Positions 37,037 to 47,000 of a DNA stretch of 64,000 bases are shown in pieces (the stretch's first letter is position 1; each line of letters opens with the position of its first letter). Made by a program: the position numbers and the translations under genes. The notes beneath the pieces are model-generated. The model worked only from the letters and a program-made list of their open reading frames with translations. It was not told the DNA's origin and did not search any database. The DNA comes from Bradyrhizobium sp. sBnM-33 (GTDB taxonomy: Bacteria; Pseudomonadota; Alphaproteobacteria; Rhizobiales; Xanthobacteraceae). Location: assembly GCF_032917945.1 (NCBI RefSeq), contig NZ_CP136624.1:3658001-3722000 (forward strand), given 5' to 3'.

Positions 37037-38758
37037 ATGCCAGATTTCGAATGCCAGGTTTCCCAGGAAGGCGAGCTGCAAGTTGCGGAGGCCGCGTTGC
37101 TGGCGCAGAATTCCGCGCGAGCTGATGCGTTGGAGGCGGCGGCCCGGCAGACGCTGGCGACCGTTCATAGCCTCCAGCGGGAGGCGGACGCGAGCCGCTA
37201 CAAGGTCTCGCGCTACGACATTCCGGTCAGGCTTGCCGATGGCGCCGCGTTGCTTTTCAATTCGCGGACGCGGTCGCTCATCCTGCTGTCCGATGGCGAG
37301 GCGCGGATCTATCGCGAGTTGGCCGAACGACCGGCGTTCTCAGGCGCACAGATAAGCGACCGCCTGCTGCTCGAAGCGCTCGTCGGCGGCGGCCACGTGG
37401 TGGGCGCGATGGTCGACGAGCTTGCCGTCGTGCGCGACGGCTATGAGGCGACACGGAGCGCCAAAGGCAGCCTCACGCTTACGATAGCTCCGACCATGGC
37501 CTGCAACTTCGCCTGCGGCTACTGTTTCCAGGGCCTGAATAAGCCGACGACGAAGATGAAGCCCGACGTGCAGAATGCCATCGTCGATTTCGTCAAGGCG
37601 AAAAAGGACCTCAAGTCGCTGAGTATCGTCTGGTACGGCGGCGAGCCCCTGATGGGCAAGGATTCGATCTTTCGCCTGTCAGACCTGCTGATTTCCTACT
37701 GCGACAAGAACAAGATTTCCTACAGCGCCGGAATCGTCTCCAACGCCTGGTTCCTGAACGGCGAAATGGCCGCTCAGCTCTACACACGTCGCGTCCGCTG
37801 GGTGCAAGTGACCGTCGATGGCGATCGGGGGACGCATGACAGGATGCGGCCCCTGACGTCGGGGCAGGGCACCTTCGACCGCATCCTCGACAATATCGCC
37901 GAGGCGCTGGACCAGACTGCGATCTCGATCAATGCACGCGTCAACGTCGGCCAGAGCAACGTCGACAATGTGGATGCCATGCTCGATTGTTTCGTCGAGC
38001 GCAACTTCGCCAGGCGCGGCAACTTCAGCGTCTACTTCGCGCCGATCGAGGCTTCGACGCCTGAAAGCGGCAGCGCCTACGAGGAGAGGCTCTCCCGCGC
38101 CGAATTCAATCGCAAGGTGCTCGCCCTGGAAGAGCGCGCGAGGCGTCTCGGCTTCGCGTCCATCCAGACGCCGTCGGGCGGCTTCGCGGGAATGTGCGTG
38201 GCGGCTTCGCACGGTGGCTATGTCGTGTCGGGCCAGGGAGACGTGCACAAGTGCTGGGAGACGGCGCACGATCCCAGCAAGCGGACGGGCAGCATCTTCG
38301 AGCCGGACAAGCTCCACGACAGCGTCAACGCCAGCCTGTGGTCGCAATGGACGCCATTCGACAATCCGGTCTGCGCTTCGTGCAAGATATTGCCGATGTG
38401 CGGCGGCTTCTGTGCACATCGCTTCGTCTACAGCAATCCGGCCGAAGCGGCGTTGCCTTGTCCAAGCTGGAAATGGAATACGGCCGAATACATCTTCAGC
38501 CGCGCCAAGGATCTCGGCGTGGTCTCGGCCGACCAGTGGGTCCCTGAGGAAGCAACCGTCGAAGCCAAGCAATCCGGCGAGCGTCATTCGCTGGAGTCGC
38601 TGCAGGCCGCCCAGGCGCGCGTGCTGGAGAAAGTGAGCGTGCTGCACGGAAGGTCAATCGACAGCGCGATGCTCTTTGCCGGCGAACCGGCGCTGGAGGC
38701 TGCGCCTTCGCACGCGCCGACCGGGGGTGACCGGGCTCTGGAAAGCACAAGGCCGTGA
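37037..38758 (+). CDS. Radical SAM/SPASM peptide-modifying enzyme
   Basis: A 573-residue protein. Residues 1-145 form an N-terminal domain that may act in precursor recognition (RYDIPVRLADGAALLFNSRT). The radical SAM motif TMACNFACGYCFQG supplies Cys156, Cys160 and Cys163 for the [4Fe-4S] cluster, followed by YGGEPLMGKDSI. A SPASM-like C-terminus adds Cys387, Cys406 (HKCWET), Cys446, Cys449, Cys455, Cys459 (CASCKILPMCGGFC) and Cys475, enough for two auxiliary clusters. Such enzymes make thioether, C-C or related links in ribosomal peptides. The gene follows the unknown protein by 20 bases and overlaps the next by GTGA. The neighbouring Cys repeats are its likely substrate. Confidence 0.92.
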   Translation: MPDFECQVSQEGELQVAEAALLAQNSARADALEAAARQTLATVHSLQREADASRYKVSRYDIPVRLADGAALLFNSRTRSLILLSDGEARIYRELAERPAFSGAQISDRLLLEALVGGGHVVGAMVDELAVVRDGYEATRSAKGSLTLTIAPTMACNFACGYCFQGLNKPTTKMKPDVQNAIVDFVKAKKDLKSLSIVWYGGEPLMGKDSIFRLSDLLISYCDKNKISYSAGIVSNAWFLNGEMAAQLYTRRVRWVQVTVDGDRGTHDRMRPLTSGQGTFDRILDNIAEALDQTAISINARVNVGQSNVDNVDAMLDCFVERNFARRGNFSVYFAPIEASTPESGSAYEERLSRAEFNRKVLALEERARRLGFASIQTPSGGFAGMCVAASHGGYVVSGQGDVHKCWETAHDPSKRTGSIFEPDKLHDSVNASLWSQWTPFDNPVCASCKILPMCGGFCAHRFVYSNPAEAALPCPSWKWNTAEYIFSRAKDLGVVSADQWVPEEATVEAKQSGERHSLESLQAAQARVLEKVSVLHGRSIDSAMLFAGEPALEAAPSHAPTGGDRALESTRP

Positions 38759-39714
38759 ACGCGATCACTCCGGCCAGCGCCTTCGATCTAACCACCGACA
38801 GGTTTGATAGCCTTGTCTCCAGGGCCTTTGCCGCCAGCAGAGAGAGCCGTCACGTGCGCGATCGCCTGATCGCGCAGGTCGACGGCGGTCGCCTCGACCA
38901 TATGCTCTTGCGCGCGCGCAGCGGCGTCATGGCCTTGTCTGACGCGGTCAACCGGAAAGCTGCGCTGAACATTATTGACTTCGCCTTCGAGCCGATCGTC
39001 ATGCAGAACATGTCGACGGATCAGGTGATGAGGTACCTGGGCGCGGTGGAGAGCACGCTCCACGTTCGCGAGGCGCGCGGGCTCGACGGCTTCGGTCCGC
39101 TCTGGGTCGACACGGTCCACCATGTCTGCGTCTTCTCCGTGCTGTTTCAGCTTGCGGCGTTCCTTGGCAAGAACCGGAGGTTCAGTCAGCTGGTCCTGTT
39201 GCACCAGGGACAGCGGCCCGAGCCTCGGCTGCGCATCATCGCGGACCTCCTGCGCCGCGCGCATGGGGTTGCCCTGGTGCTGCTGCCGCTCCAGGGGAAC
39301 TGGTTTCCACGCCTCGCGCGCCTTACGACGCCAAACACAGTCGTCTACTATCTGACCGACATGCCACCGGAGGCCTTTACCCAGGCGGCGAGGAGAGAGC
39401 GGGGCCGATCGCGCCTCCTGCTCACCCATGGGCCGGGAGCGGCGCTTCAGGTCGAAACGGTCTCCGGCTCGCGGAGCTTTGCCCGTCGGCTCGGGGCGAC
39501 ACGCATTGTGCTCGACTTCCCGTCAACCGACAGCGTGCGCATCCGACCGGTCGGCGCGGACGAGGCCATCGTGTCCCTCTGTCCGCTGGAGAACTGGGTG
39601 TTCTGGCCTCTGCTCGGGCAGCACAGCAGCAAGCCATCTCGCCCGATGACTTCGCACACAGATGACGGAGAAATCGTCAATCATGCAGCAACAGACGCAA
39701 GCTCTCGTCGATGA
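38755..39714 (+). CDS. Unknown protein coupled to the radical SAM gene
   Basis: A 319-residue protein starting from the GTG that overlaps the radical SAM stop codon (GTGA), the typical arrangement of coupled genes. Sequence: MNAITPASAFDLTTDRFDSL ... RKAALNIIDFAFEPIVMQNM ... HHVCVFSVLFQLAAFLGKNR ... RIIADLLRRAHGVALVLLPL. No transmembrane stretch long enough and no recognised motif, although the central hydrophobic segments suggest an alpha/beta fold of an unknown enzyme. I do not recognise the family. It may be a further maturation or export factor. Confidence 0.65.
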   Translation: MNAITPASAFDLTTDRFDSLVSRAFAASRESRHVRDRLIAQVDGGRLDHMLLRARSGVMALSDAVNRKAALNIIDFAFEPIVMQNMSTDQVMRYLGAVESTLHVREARGLDGFGPLWVDTVHHVCVFSVLFQLAAFLGKNRRFSQLVLLHQGQRPEPRLRIIADLLRRAHGVALVLLPLQGNWFPRLARLTTPNTVVYYLTDMPPEAFTQAARRERGRSRLLLTHGPGAALQVETVSGSRSFARRLGATRIVLDFPSTDSVRIRPVGADEAIVSLCPLENWVFWPLLGQHSSKPSRPMTSHTDDGEIVNHAATDASSRR

Positions 39715-40036
39715 GTGGGTGCAAACATTCAACTCAGGAAGGATCGCCGATCTAGCCCGCTTCTACACTCTGGACGCCCGGGTCGTGCCGCCCGGACGAT
39801 CCGCTGTCGTCGGCGCGGAGGCGATCTGCAGGTTTTTCGCCGACATCCGCGCGCAAGGCTTTCGCGATTATGTCGTGGATCTCGGTGACGTGTTCGCGAA
39901 GGACGCGTCTCTGGTCGCGTCGGGCCGATGGGCGCTTCGGGGGCTCGACGATGGCGGTCCCTACAAGGGCAATTGGCTGAACGTATTCGCGCGCGAGCGC
40001 ACGGGCTGGCTCATCGCCGTTCATATGTGGAACTGA
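39683..40036 (+). CDS. SnoaL/NTF2-like protein
   Basis: A 117-residue protein: MQQQTQALVDEWVQTFNSGR, LARFYTLDARVVPPGRSAVV and GAEAICRFFADIRAQGFRDY, then GRWALRGLDDGGPYKGNWLN and an end in WLIAVHMWN. This is the SnoaL-like/NTF2 fold (nuclear-transport-factor-like cone), used by cyclases, isomerases and small binding proteins. The reading frame also has an ATG at 39662 inside the previous gene. It overlaps the end of that gene by 32 bases, so it is in the same operon. A small-molecule role is possible but not shown. Confidence 0.8.
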   Translation: MQQQTQALVDEWVQTFNSGRIADLARFYTLDARVVPPGRSAVVGAEAICRFFADIRAQGFRDYVVDLGDVFAKDASLVASGRWALRGLDDGGPYKGNWLNVFARERTGWLIAVHMWN

Positions 40037-40097
40037 TTCAGCTCCCATTTGAGAGATGGGGCGAACCTGCACATCAGGACAGCGGAGAGATGCCGGA

Positions 40098-40615
40098 ATG
40101 ACTTTGGTGCGGTGCGCGGATTGTGGCCGGGATATCAGCGAACAGTCGACAGCTTGCCCCGAATGCGGCAGGCCTTTGCAGGAACGCGGTCCCGCAATAG
40201 CGGCGGGAGGGGCCGGGGCAGGGCGGCCGTACTTCTATGAATACAAATCTCAGACAATTCTGTTCGGCCTGCCGCTCATTCACGTCATGTTGGGCCCGAC
40301 GTGGCTTGTCGGCTTCAGGCCTGCCCGCGGCATCATTGCGGTGGGCAATATCGCGATCGGCTTCGCCGCATTTGGCGGCGTCGCGATGGGCTTGGTAGCG
40401 TTCGGCGGCATCAGCCTCGGCTTCATGTGCGTTGGCGGAATGGCGCTGGCGCTGGGCCTCGGGGCCGGCGGATCGCCACGGGGTATTGGGCCCTCGGCGG
40501 CATTGTGATCGGCGTCTACGCGCTCGGGGGCCTCGGCATCGGCGCTCACACTCTGCAGAATGATTCCAATATGCTCCGCATCTTTAACGCCCTTTTCGGT
40601 CGAGGGTCGACCTAG
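40098..40615 (+). pseudogene. Zinc-ribbon membrane protein, one frameshift
   Basis: The N-terminus MTLVRCADCGRDISEQSTAC and PECGRPLQERG forms a double CxxC zinc ribbon, followed by a Gly-rich hydrophobic part with repeats of ARGIIAVGNIAIGFAAFGGV and AMGLVAFGGISLGF, several short membrane-associated turns. The frame ends early at 40508 (SPRGIGPSAAL). A one-base change near 40470 continues RIATGYWALGGIVIGVYALG to 40615 (NDSNMLRIFNALFGRGST), keeping the repeat pattern. The GGAGAG site and ATG at 40098 are good. Confidence 0.65.
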
Positions 40616-40655
40616 CTCGAACCGCCGCGGTCCGCTGCAACTGGCTGCAAACATC

Positions 40656-40669
40656 GCGCCGTGATTTCA
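40656..40669. promoter_or_regulatory. Short perfect dyad CCGTGATTTCACGG
   Basis: A 14-base dyad with 6-bp arms 40 bases after the previous gene's stop. It could be an operator, but its length gives it little weight. Confidence 0.25.
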
Positions 40670-40963
40670 CGGTCTGATCCCCATGCCCTTTGCGATAGCA
40701 AAGTATGACGGGCGCATGACGAGATGGAACTCTTGGGTTCGGCAGGGCATATGAGCTGGTTTTCAACGACGATACTGTGGTGCTTTCGCATCGGCGTCGA
40801 GGGTCCCGCACCGCGCAGGCTGGCGCAAATCGTTGGGGGTGGAAAAATCGCAATGGTTAAGAAATTGTCACCTCGATGTAATTAGCGCCATCCTACATTC
40901 CCCGCGCTGACGCTCACTGTCGTCACAAAAAACATTCTTCAACGCTGCGCGCGCAGTCCCCTT

Positions 40964-40993
40964 GCGCCGCTGCGGCGTGCTTTTGTCTTTTTT
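40964..40993 (+). terminator. Hairpin with T-run in the leader of the RTX gene
   Basis: CGCCG-CTG-CGGCG (40965-40977, extendable by a G.T pair) is followed by GCTTTTGTCTTTTTTCC, ending about 10 bases before the ribosome binding site GGAGA of the 10-kb RTX gene. It looks like an intrinsic terminator for upstream transcription, or an attenuator inside the leader. Confidence 0.5.
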
Positions 40994-41010
40994 CCGAATG
41001 GAGAATATCA

Positions 41011-44000
41011 ATGGCTCTGGTTCCCGGTTCGATCGCCTTCATCGGTTACAACGCTGATGGCAACGACGGTTTCGCTTTCATCGTGCTCGACACGATCGAT
41101 CCGGGTCAGGTCATTCACTTCAGCGATAACGAGTGGGACGGCAGCGCCTTCAATACAGGCGAGGGTGGCTTCTCCTGGACCAATGGCTCCTCCGCGCTCG
41201 CCGCCGGAACGATCGTCGAGTTCATGAACACGTCGGCGACAAAATCCGCCAATATTGGCACGCTTTCCACAGGCTCGATTGCGCTCGGTAACTCGGGCGA
41301 GTCAATCTATGCCTTCACCGGCTCCTCGCTGACCGCGCCGACCACGTTCCTCGCCGCCGTTACCAACAACAACGGCGGCTTCAGTGGTGCGACCAGCAGC
41401 GGGCTGCTGACCAACACCGGCCTGACCGCGGGCTCCACGGCCTTGGTGCTGCCCGGCACCACCGGGGCCGACGTTGCCGTCTACAATCCGGCCACTGCAG
41501 GAACCACGTTTGCCTCGCGCACAGACGCTCTGACTGCGTTTAATACCGGCTCCAATTACGTGACACAGGACGCCAGCGGCGACCAGGACGCAGACAATGT
41601 GACGCCGGACGCGCCGTTCCGGACCGATCCACAATCGCCGATCGCCGGTGTGACGTTCACCATCGGCGCGCCGCAGCAATCCCAGGCGGTCGCGTTCGCG
41701 GCCGGCTCGGTGTCGGTCTCACAGGCCGAGGGCGACTCCGGCATGACGGCTTTCACCTTCACGGTCGAGAGGACGGGCGGGACCGTCGGCGACATCAGCT
41801 TCAGCGGCCAGGTTTCCTCGGCCGCGGCGGACGCTGCCGATTTCAGTGGCCCGGCGTCGGTGCCCTTCGCCTTCAACGGCACGATTCCGGCGGGCCAGAC
41901 TTCGGCCGTCGTGACCGTCCAGGTCGCCGGCGATAACGCCGTCGAAACTAGCGAGGCGTTCACCCTGACGCTGCAGGCGGTCTCCAACAACAATGCCGCC
42001 GTGACTGCTGCGCTCGGTGCGCAGGCCACCGCGACCGGCACAATCCAGAACGACGATGCGGTCACTCCGGGCAACGTCATCAACGGCATCACCATCCTCG
42101 ATGAAGCGCCGTCGCTCGCCGGTGCCACGCCGGCGCCGGCCGCAACCAATGCTGTTCAGCTCATCCGCCTCGACAATTTCGCCCCGGCGGCCGGCACCAA
42201 CGCCGAAGTCGTGACCTTCGATGCCACCACCGATCGCGCATTCGTGCTCAACACCATCGGCAACAAGATCGACATCGTCGGCATCAGCGCCAGCGGTGCA
42301 ACCAGTGCCGCCGGGTCGATCGATCTCACCACGCTTGACCATTTCGGCGGCGCCAACTCGGTCGCCGTCAAGAACGGCGTGCTCGCGGTCGCCTTCGCCA
42401 GCGATCAGCCCGGCGCCAACGGCTTCGTCGCGCTGTTTGATGCCAACGGTGTTCTGATCAAGACGATCGAAGTCGGCGCCGGCCCGGACCAGATCGTGTT
42501 TACTGCGGATGGATCGAAACTTCTGGTCGCGAACGAGGCCGAGCCGTTCACGGTCGGACCGAACGTGGTCAATCCGGAAGGCAGCGTATCGATCATCAGT
42601 CTCGCCGGCGGGGCGGCCAATGCAGCCGTTGCAACCACGATCGAATTCGACGCACTCAATGGGTTCGAGAACGTTCTCAAGCAGGCCGGCGTGAGTGTGC
42701 TCACCGGTCAGGCAGCCGCCGCAGACATCGAGCCGGAGTACATCACCGTCTCTCCGGATGGGGCGCGCGCCTACGTCACGCTTCAGGAAGTCAACGCCGT
42801 TGCAGTGATCGATCTCACCGACCCGGCTGCGACCAAACCGATCGCCATTCTGCCGCTCGGCGGCGTCGATCGTAACCTCGCCGGCAACGCGTTCGACGGC
42901 AGCGACCGCGATGGTACGGCGAATCTCCGTACGGCCGATGTGATCGGCCTGCTGCAGCCGGATGCGATCGCAAGCTATTCGGTCGGCGGCTCTACCTATT
43001 TCATTACCGCGAACGAAGGCGATGCGCGCGTCAATCTCGACGATGAGGCCAACCTTGCCGATCTGACGCTCGACCCGACAGCCTATGCAAATGCGGCGGC
43101 CCTCCAGAACAACACCACCGGTCTCGGCCGGCTTCGCGTCCGCCAGGATCTCGGCGATACCGATGGTGACGGCGATATCGATCAGATCTACGCCTATGGC
43201 GGCCGTGGTATCTCGATCTTCAAGCAGAATGCCGACGGCACCATCACCAAGGTGCGCGAGACCGGCGGCGAGTTCGAAGCCATCATTGCCCGGGACTTTG
43301 CAGCCCGTTTCAACATCGACACCGCCGAGGGCGGCGGAGGCGGCGCCACCGACAACCGTTCGGACAACAAGGGTCCGGAGCCGGAAGGCGTCGACATCGG
43401 CGTCATCGATGGACGCACTTACGCCTTCGTCGGCCTGGAGCGCGTCGGTGGCGTCATGATCTATGACATCACCGATCCGGCAAATGCCAGCTATGTCGGC
43501 TACCGTCCGCCGCTGACGGGCGAGGGCAACGCGCCCGAAATGACAAAGTTCATCAGCGCCGAAGACTCGCCGACCGGCACGGCGCTCGTGCTGACGGCGA
43601 ATGAGGGCAATTCGTCCGCCGGCTTTGCCGGCTCCGGCCTCACCGTCTACGCAGCGCTGCCGGAGGGTTACGTCCAGGAGGTGCGCGTCGCCTCGTCGTC
43701 GCTCAGCGTCTCGCATAATGAGGGCAATAGCGGCGCGACCGCCTATTCGTTCGTCATCGAGCGCACCAACGGCACCATCGGTTCGGTTGATGTATCGCTC
43801 CAGCTCGCCTCGAGTGCGGCGAATGCAACTGATTTTGCCGGCGTCGCCGCCTTGCCGCACATCATTAACGCGACGATTCCTGCGGGTCAGTCGTCCGTTA
43901 CGGTTATCGTAAATGTTGCGAGCGACGACGTGTTCGAAGCCAACGAAAGCTTCACGTTGACGGTGACCGGCGCGTCGACGACGCAGGAAGGCGTCACCGC

Positions 44001-47000
44001 CGCGATAAGCTCCACCCAGGTCGTCGCGACCGGCACGATCCAGAACGACGATGTGATGCATATCTACGACGTTCAGGGCGCGGGGCATCGCTCGGAGTAC
44101 GTTGGCCAGCAGGTGACTGTGCGCGGCATCGTCACCGCTATTGACGCGTCCGGCACGGAGAACGGCGGCAACAACCCGGTCGGCTATTACATTCAGGACG
44201 CGGTCGGCGATGGCGACTACCGCACCTCGGATGGCGTCTTTGTTTTCCTGGGTACTGGTGCCAGCGTCACGATTCCGAGCGGCATCGTCGTTGGTGCGGA
44301 AGTGCAATTGACCGCAAACGTCAGCGAGTTCGCCGGCACGAACCAACTGTCGACGACGCAGCTCAACCCAGTGGCAGGCACAACGAATGTACTGTCTACG
44401 GGCAATGCGCTGCCCACGGCTGTCCGCGTCGGCGATGTCGATAACCTCACAACCGGCCTTGAGCGCAAACCGGCTCTGGTGTCGCTCGGTGACGACGATG
44501 TCGATACCGCTCCCCCGGCTGGTACCTACGATCCAGTGAATCAGGGATCCGATTTCTGGGAATCCCTGGAAGGCATGCGCGTCACGCTTGAAGATGTGCG
44601 CGTCACCACACCGTTCCACTCGAACTTTGACGAGCAGTTCGTCACGCCGAACGTCGGCGATAACCCCTCCAGCAATTCGCGTGGCGGGCTGACCATCAGC
44701 GACACGACACCCGGAACGACGCAGCCGGCCAACAAGGTGTTCGACTTCAATCCGGAGCGCATTCAGCTGGACGATGAGGCGGGGGTAGCGCTGCCCACCA
44801 ACCTTCAGACCGGCGACCGCCTGGGCGATGTAACGGGCGTCGTCAACTACGCGAATGGCCAGTACGAGGTTAACACAACCGAGGCCTATGGCCCGGTGAC
44901 GGCCGCGAACCTGCAAAAGGAAACCACCACCATCGTGGAGAACCTGGACCGGATTCGCGTTGCGACCTTCAACGTCGAGAACCTGGCGCCGGTTGGCCAA
45001 CCGGTGGACGGTGTGCCGACGCCGGCAAGCAAGTTCGCCGGCCTTGCCGCCGCTATCGTCAGCAACCTCAAGGCGCCCGAGATCGTCGCGCTCCAGGAGG
45101 TGCTGGACAATGACGGTGCCACCAGCTCGAGCACAACAAGCGCTTCCCTGACCCTGTCGCAACTGATCGACGCTATTGTCGCTGCCGGCGGGCCGCGTTA
45201 CGTGGCTATCGACTCGCCGCCGATCGACAACATTGGCGGCATTCCGAACGGCAACCAGCGTGTCGCCTATCTGTACAATCCGGAGGCAGTTTCGCCGACC
45301 GAGCGTAATGGCCTGACTGATATTGTCACCGACGCGGATGGCGTGAAGGTGCAGCAGTTCGCGAGCGCCAACCAGATCGGTCAAGGCAATACCGATTTCA
45401 CGGCCACTCGCAAGTCGCTGCCGATGGAATGGTCGCCTGTTGGTTACACCGACGACCAGGGCGGTACATTCTGGACTGTCAACAATCATCTCTCCTCGAA
45501 GGGCGGTTCAGCTCCGCTCTATACGACGTTGCTGGATCTGCCGCCCTATGCCGACCCGGTCAACGGGTCTGCGCAACAAACCGGAACATCGAACGAGCGT
45601 GAGGGACAGGCCGAAACGATCAACGCGTTTGTCGATGGCCTGCTGACCAATGGGTCCGCGACCGACGACCGTATCGTGGTGTTGGGCGATCTGAACGACT
45701 TCCAGTTCTTCCCGGTCGTTGACCTCATCACGGGCCAGTTGACCCGCACCACCGCCAACCCGGACGGCACCCCCAGCATCTTCACGCCCGGCACCGCTGT
45801 GCTTTCGGAATTGATCAGCAAGCTCCCTGTAAACGAGCGCTATTCCTACAATTTCGACGGCAACGCGCAGGCGCTGGACCATATCCTGGTTTCGAACAAC
45901 CTGTTTGACAGCGCTCAGTTCGATATCGTCCACATCAATTCGGAGTTCATCGACCAGCTCTCCGATCACGATCCGTCGGTGTCGTCGCTGGTGATGTCCC
46001 GTTCGGCTGCGATCGCCACCTCAGGCAACGATGTCTTCGACCAGGCTGCGTATACTGCGAAGTTTGGCGTGCGCGGGAGCCTCGCCGACAATGACACGAT
46101 CGACGGCCTTGGCGGCGATGATCGCATTGCCGGTGGTAGCGGCAATGATGCCATTAACGGTGGCAGCAACGGCGCAGCGGGCGACGTTGCGGTGTTCACG
46201 GGCGCACGGAGCAACTATACGGTTACCCTGCAGGGCGGTTCGTTCGTCATCACCGATACCCGCACTGGCTCCTCGGACGGCATCGACACCATCACGAACG
46301 TCGAGAGGTTCGAATTCGCGGACCGGACGCTCACGGCCGCTGAGTTGACCGATGCGACCGGCCCCACGCTCACCGCTGCGACGCCGGCGGACAATACGAC
46401 CGCGGTCGCGGCTGGAAACAACATCGTTCTGACCTTCGACGAAGCCGTCGCGGCAGGCACCGGAAACATCGTCATCAGCAACGGTGCGGGAGATACACGC
46501 ACGATCGCGATCAGCGACGCCTCGCAGGTCACGATCTCCGGCAACACCGTCACCATCAACCCGACGGCTGATCTGGCGGCCGGAGCCACTTACGATGTCA
46601 CACTGGCGTCGGGGGTGATCACCGACGCTGCCGGCAACGCGTTTGGCGGCATCGCACAGAATGCTCTCGACTTCACCGTCGCAGCGCCGCAGACTTACAA
46701 GCTTCAGATTCTGCATGCGTCCGATTTCGAGGCAGGTCTGAAGGCGATCGACGACGCGCCACGCTTCGCGGCCATCGTGGATCGGCTCGAGGACACGTTC
46801 GCCAACTCGATCACGCTGGCGTCGGGCGACAACTACATTCCGAGCCCGTTCTTCAATGCCGCCAGCGACCCGGCCCTGGCGTCGTTCTTCCCGCCGAGCA
46901 TCGGCCGCGCCGATATCCGTATCCTGAACTCGATCGGGATCGAGGCGTCCGTGATCGGCAACCACGAGTTCGATCCGGGCCCGCGCGATGTGCAGAACCT

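Noticed and set aside
35731..37038. 435-codon minus frame opposite the Cys repeats
   Set aside because: Its AAQAS repeats mirror the GCC/TGC repeats of the + strand. The + strand frame has a LysM domain, a sensible start and coupled neighbours.
40860..40960. Possible Pho box upstream of the RTX gene
   Set aside because: Only one half-site-like CTGTCGT is present at about 40,919; the second half does not fit, so phosphate control cannot be claimed.
41719..45489. 1,256-codon open frame on minus, opposite the RTX gene
   Set aside because: It is the reverse complement of a GC-rich, clearly domain-structured + strand gene; the minus product has no motif, and no ribosome binding site was found.
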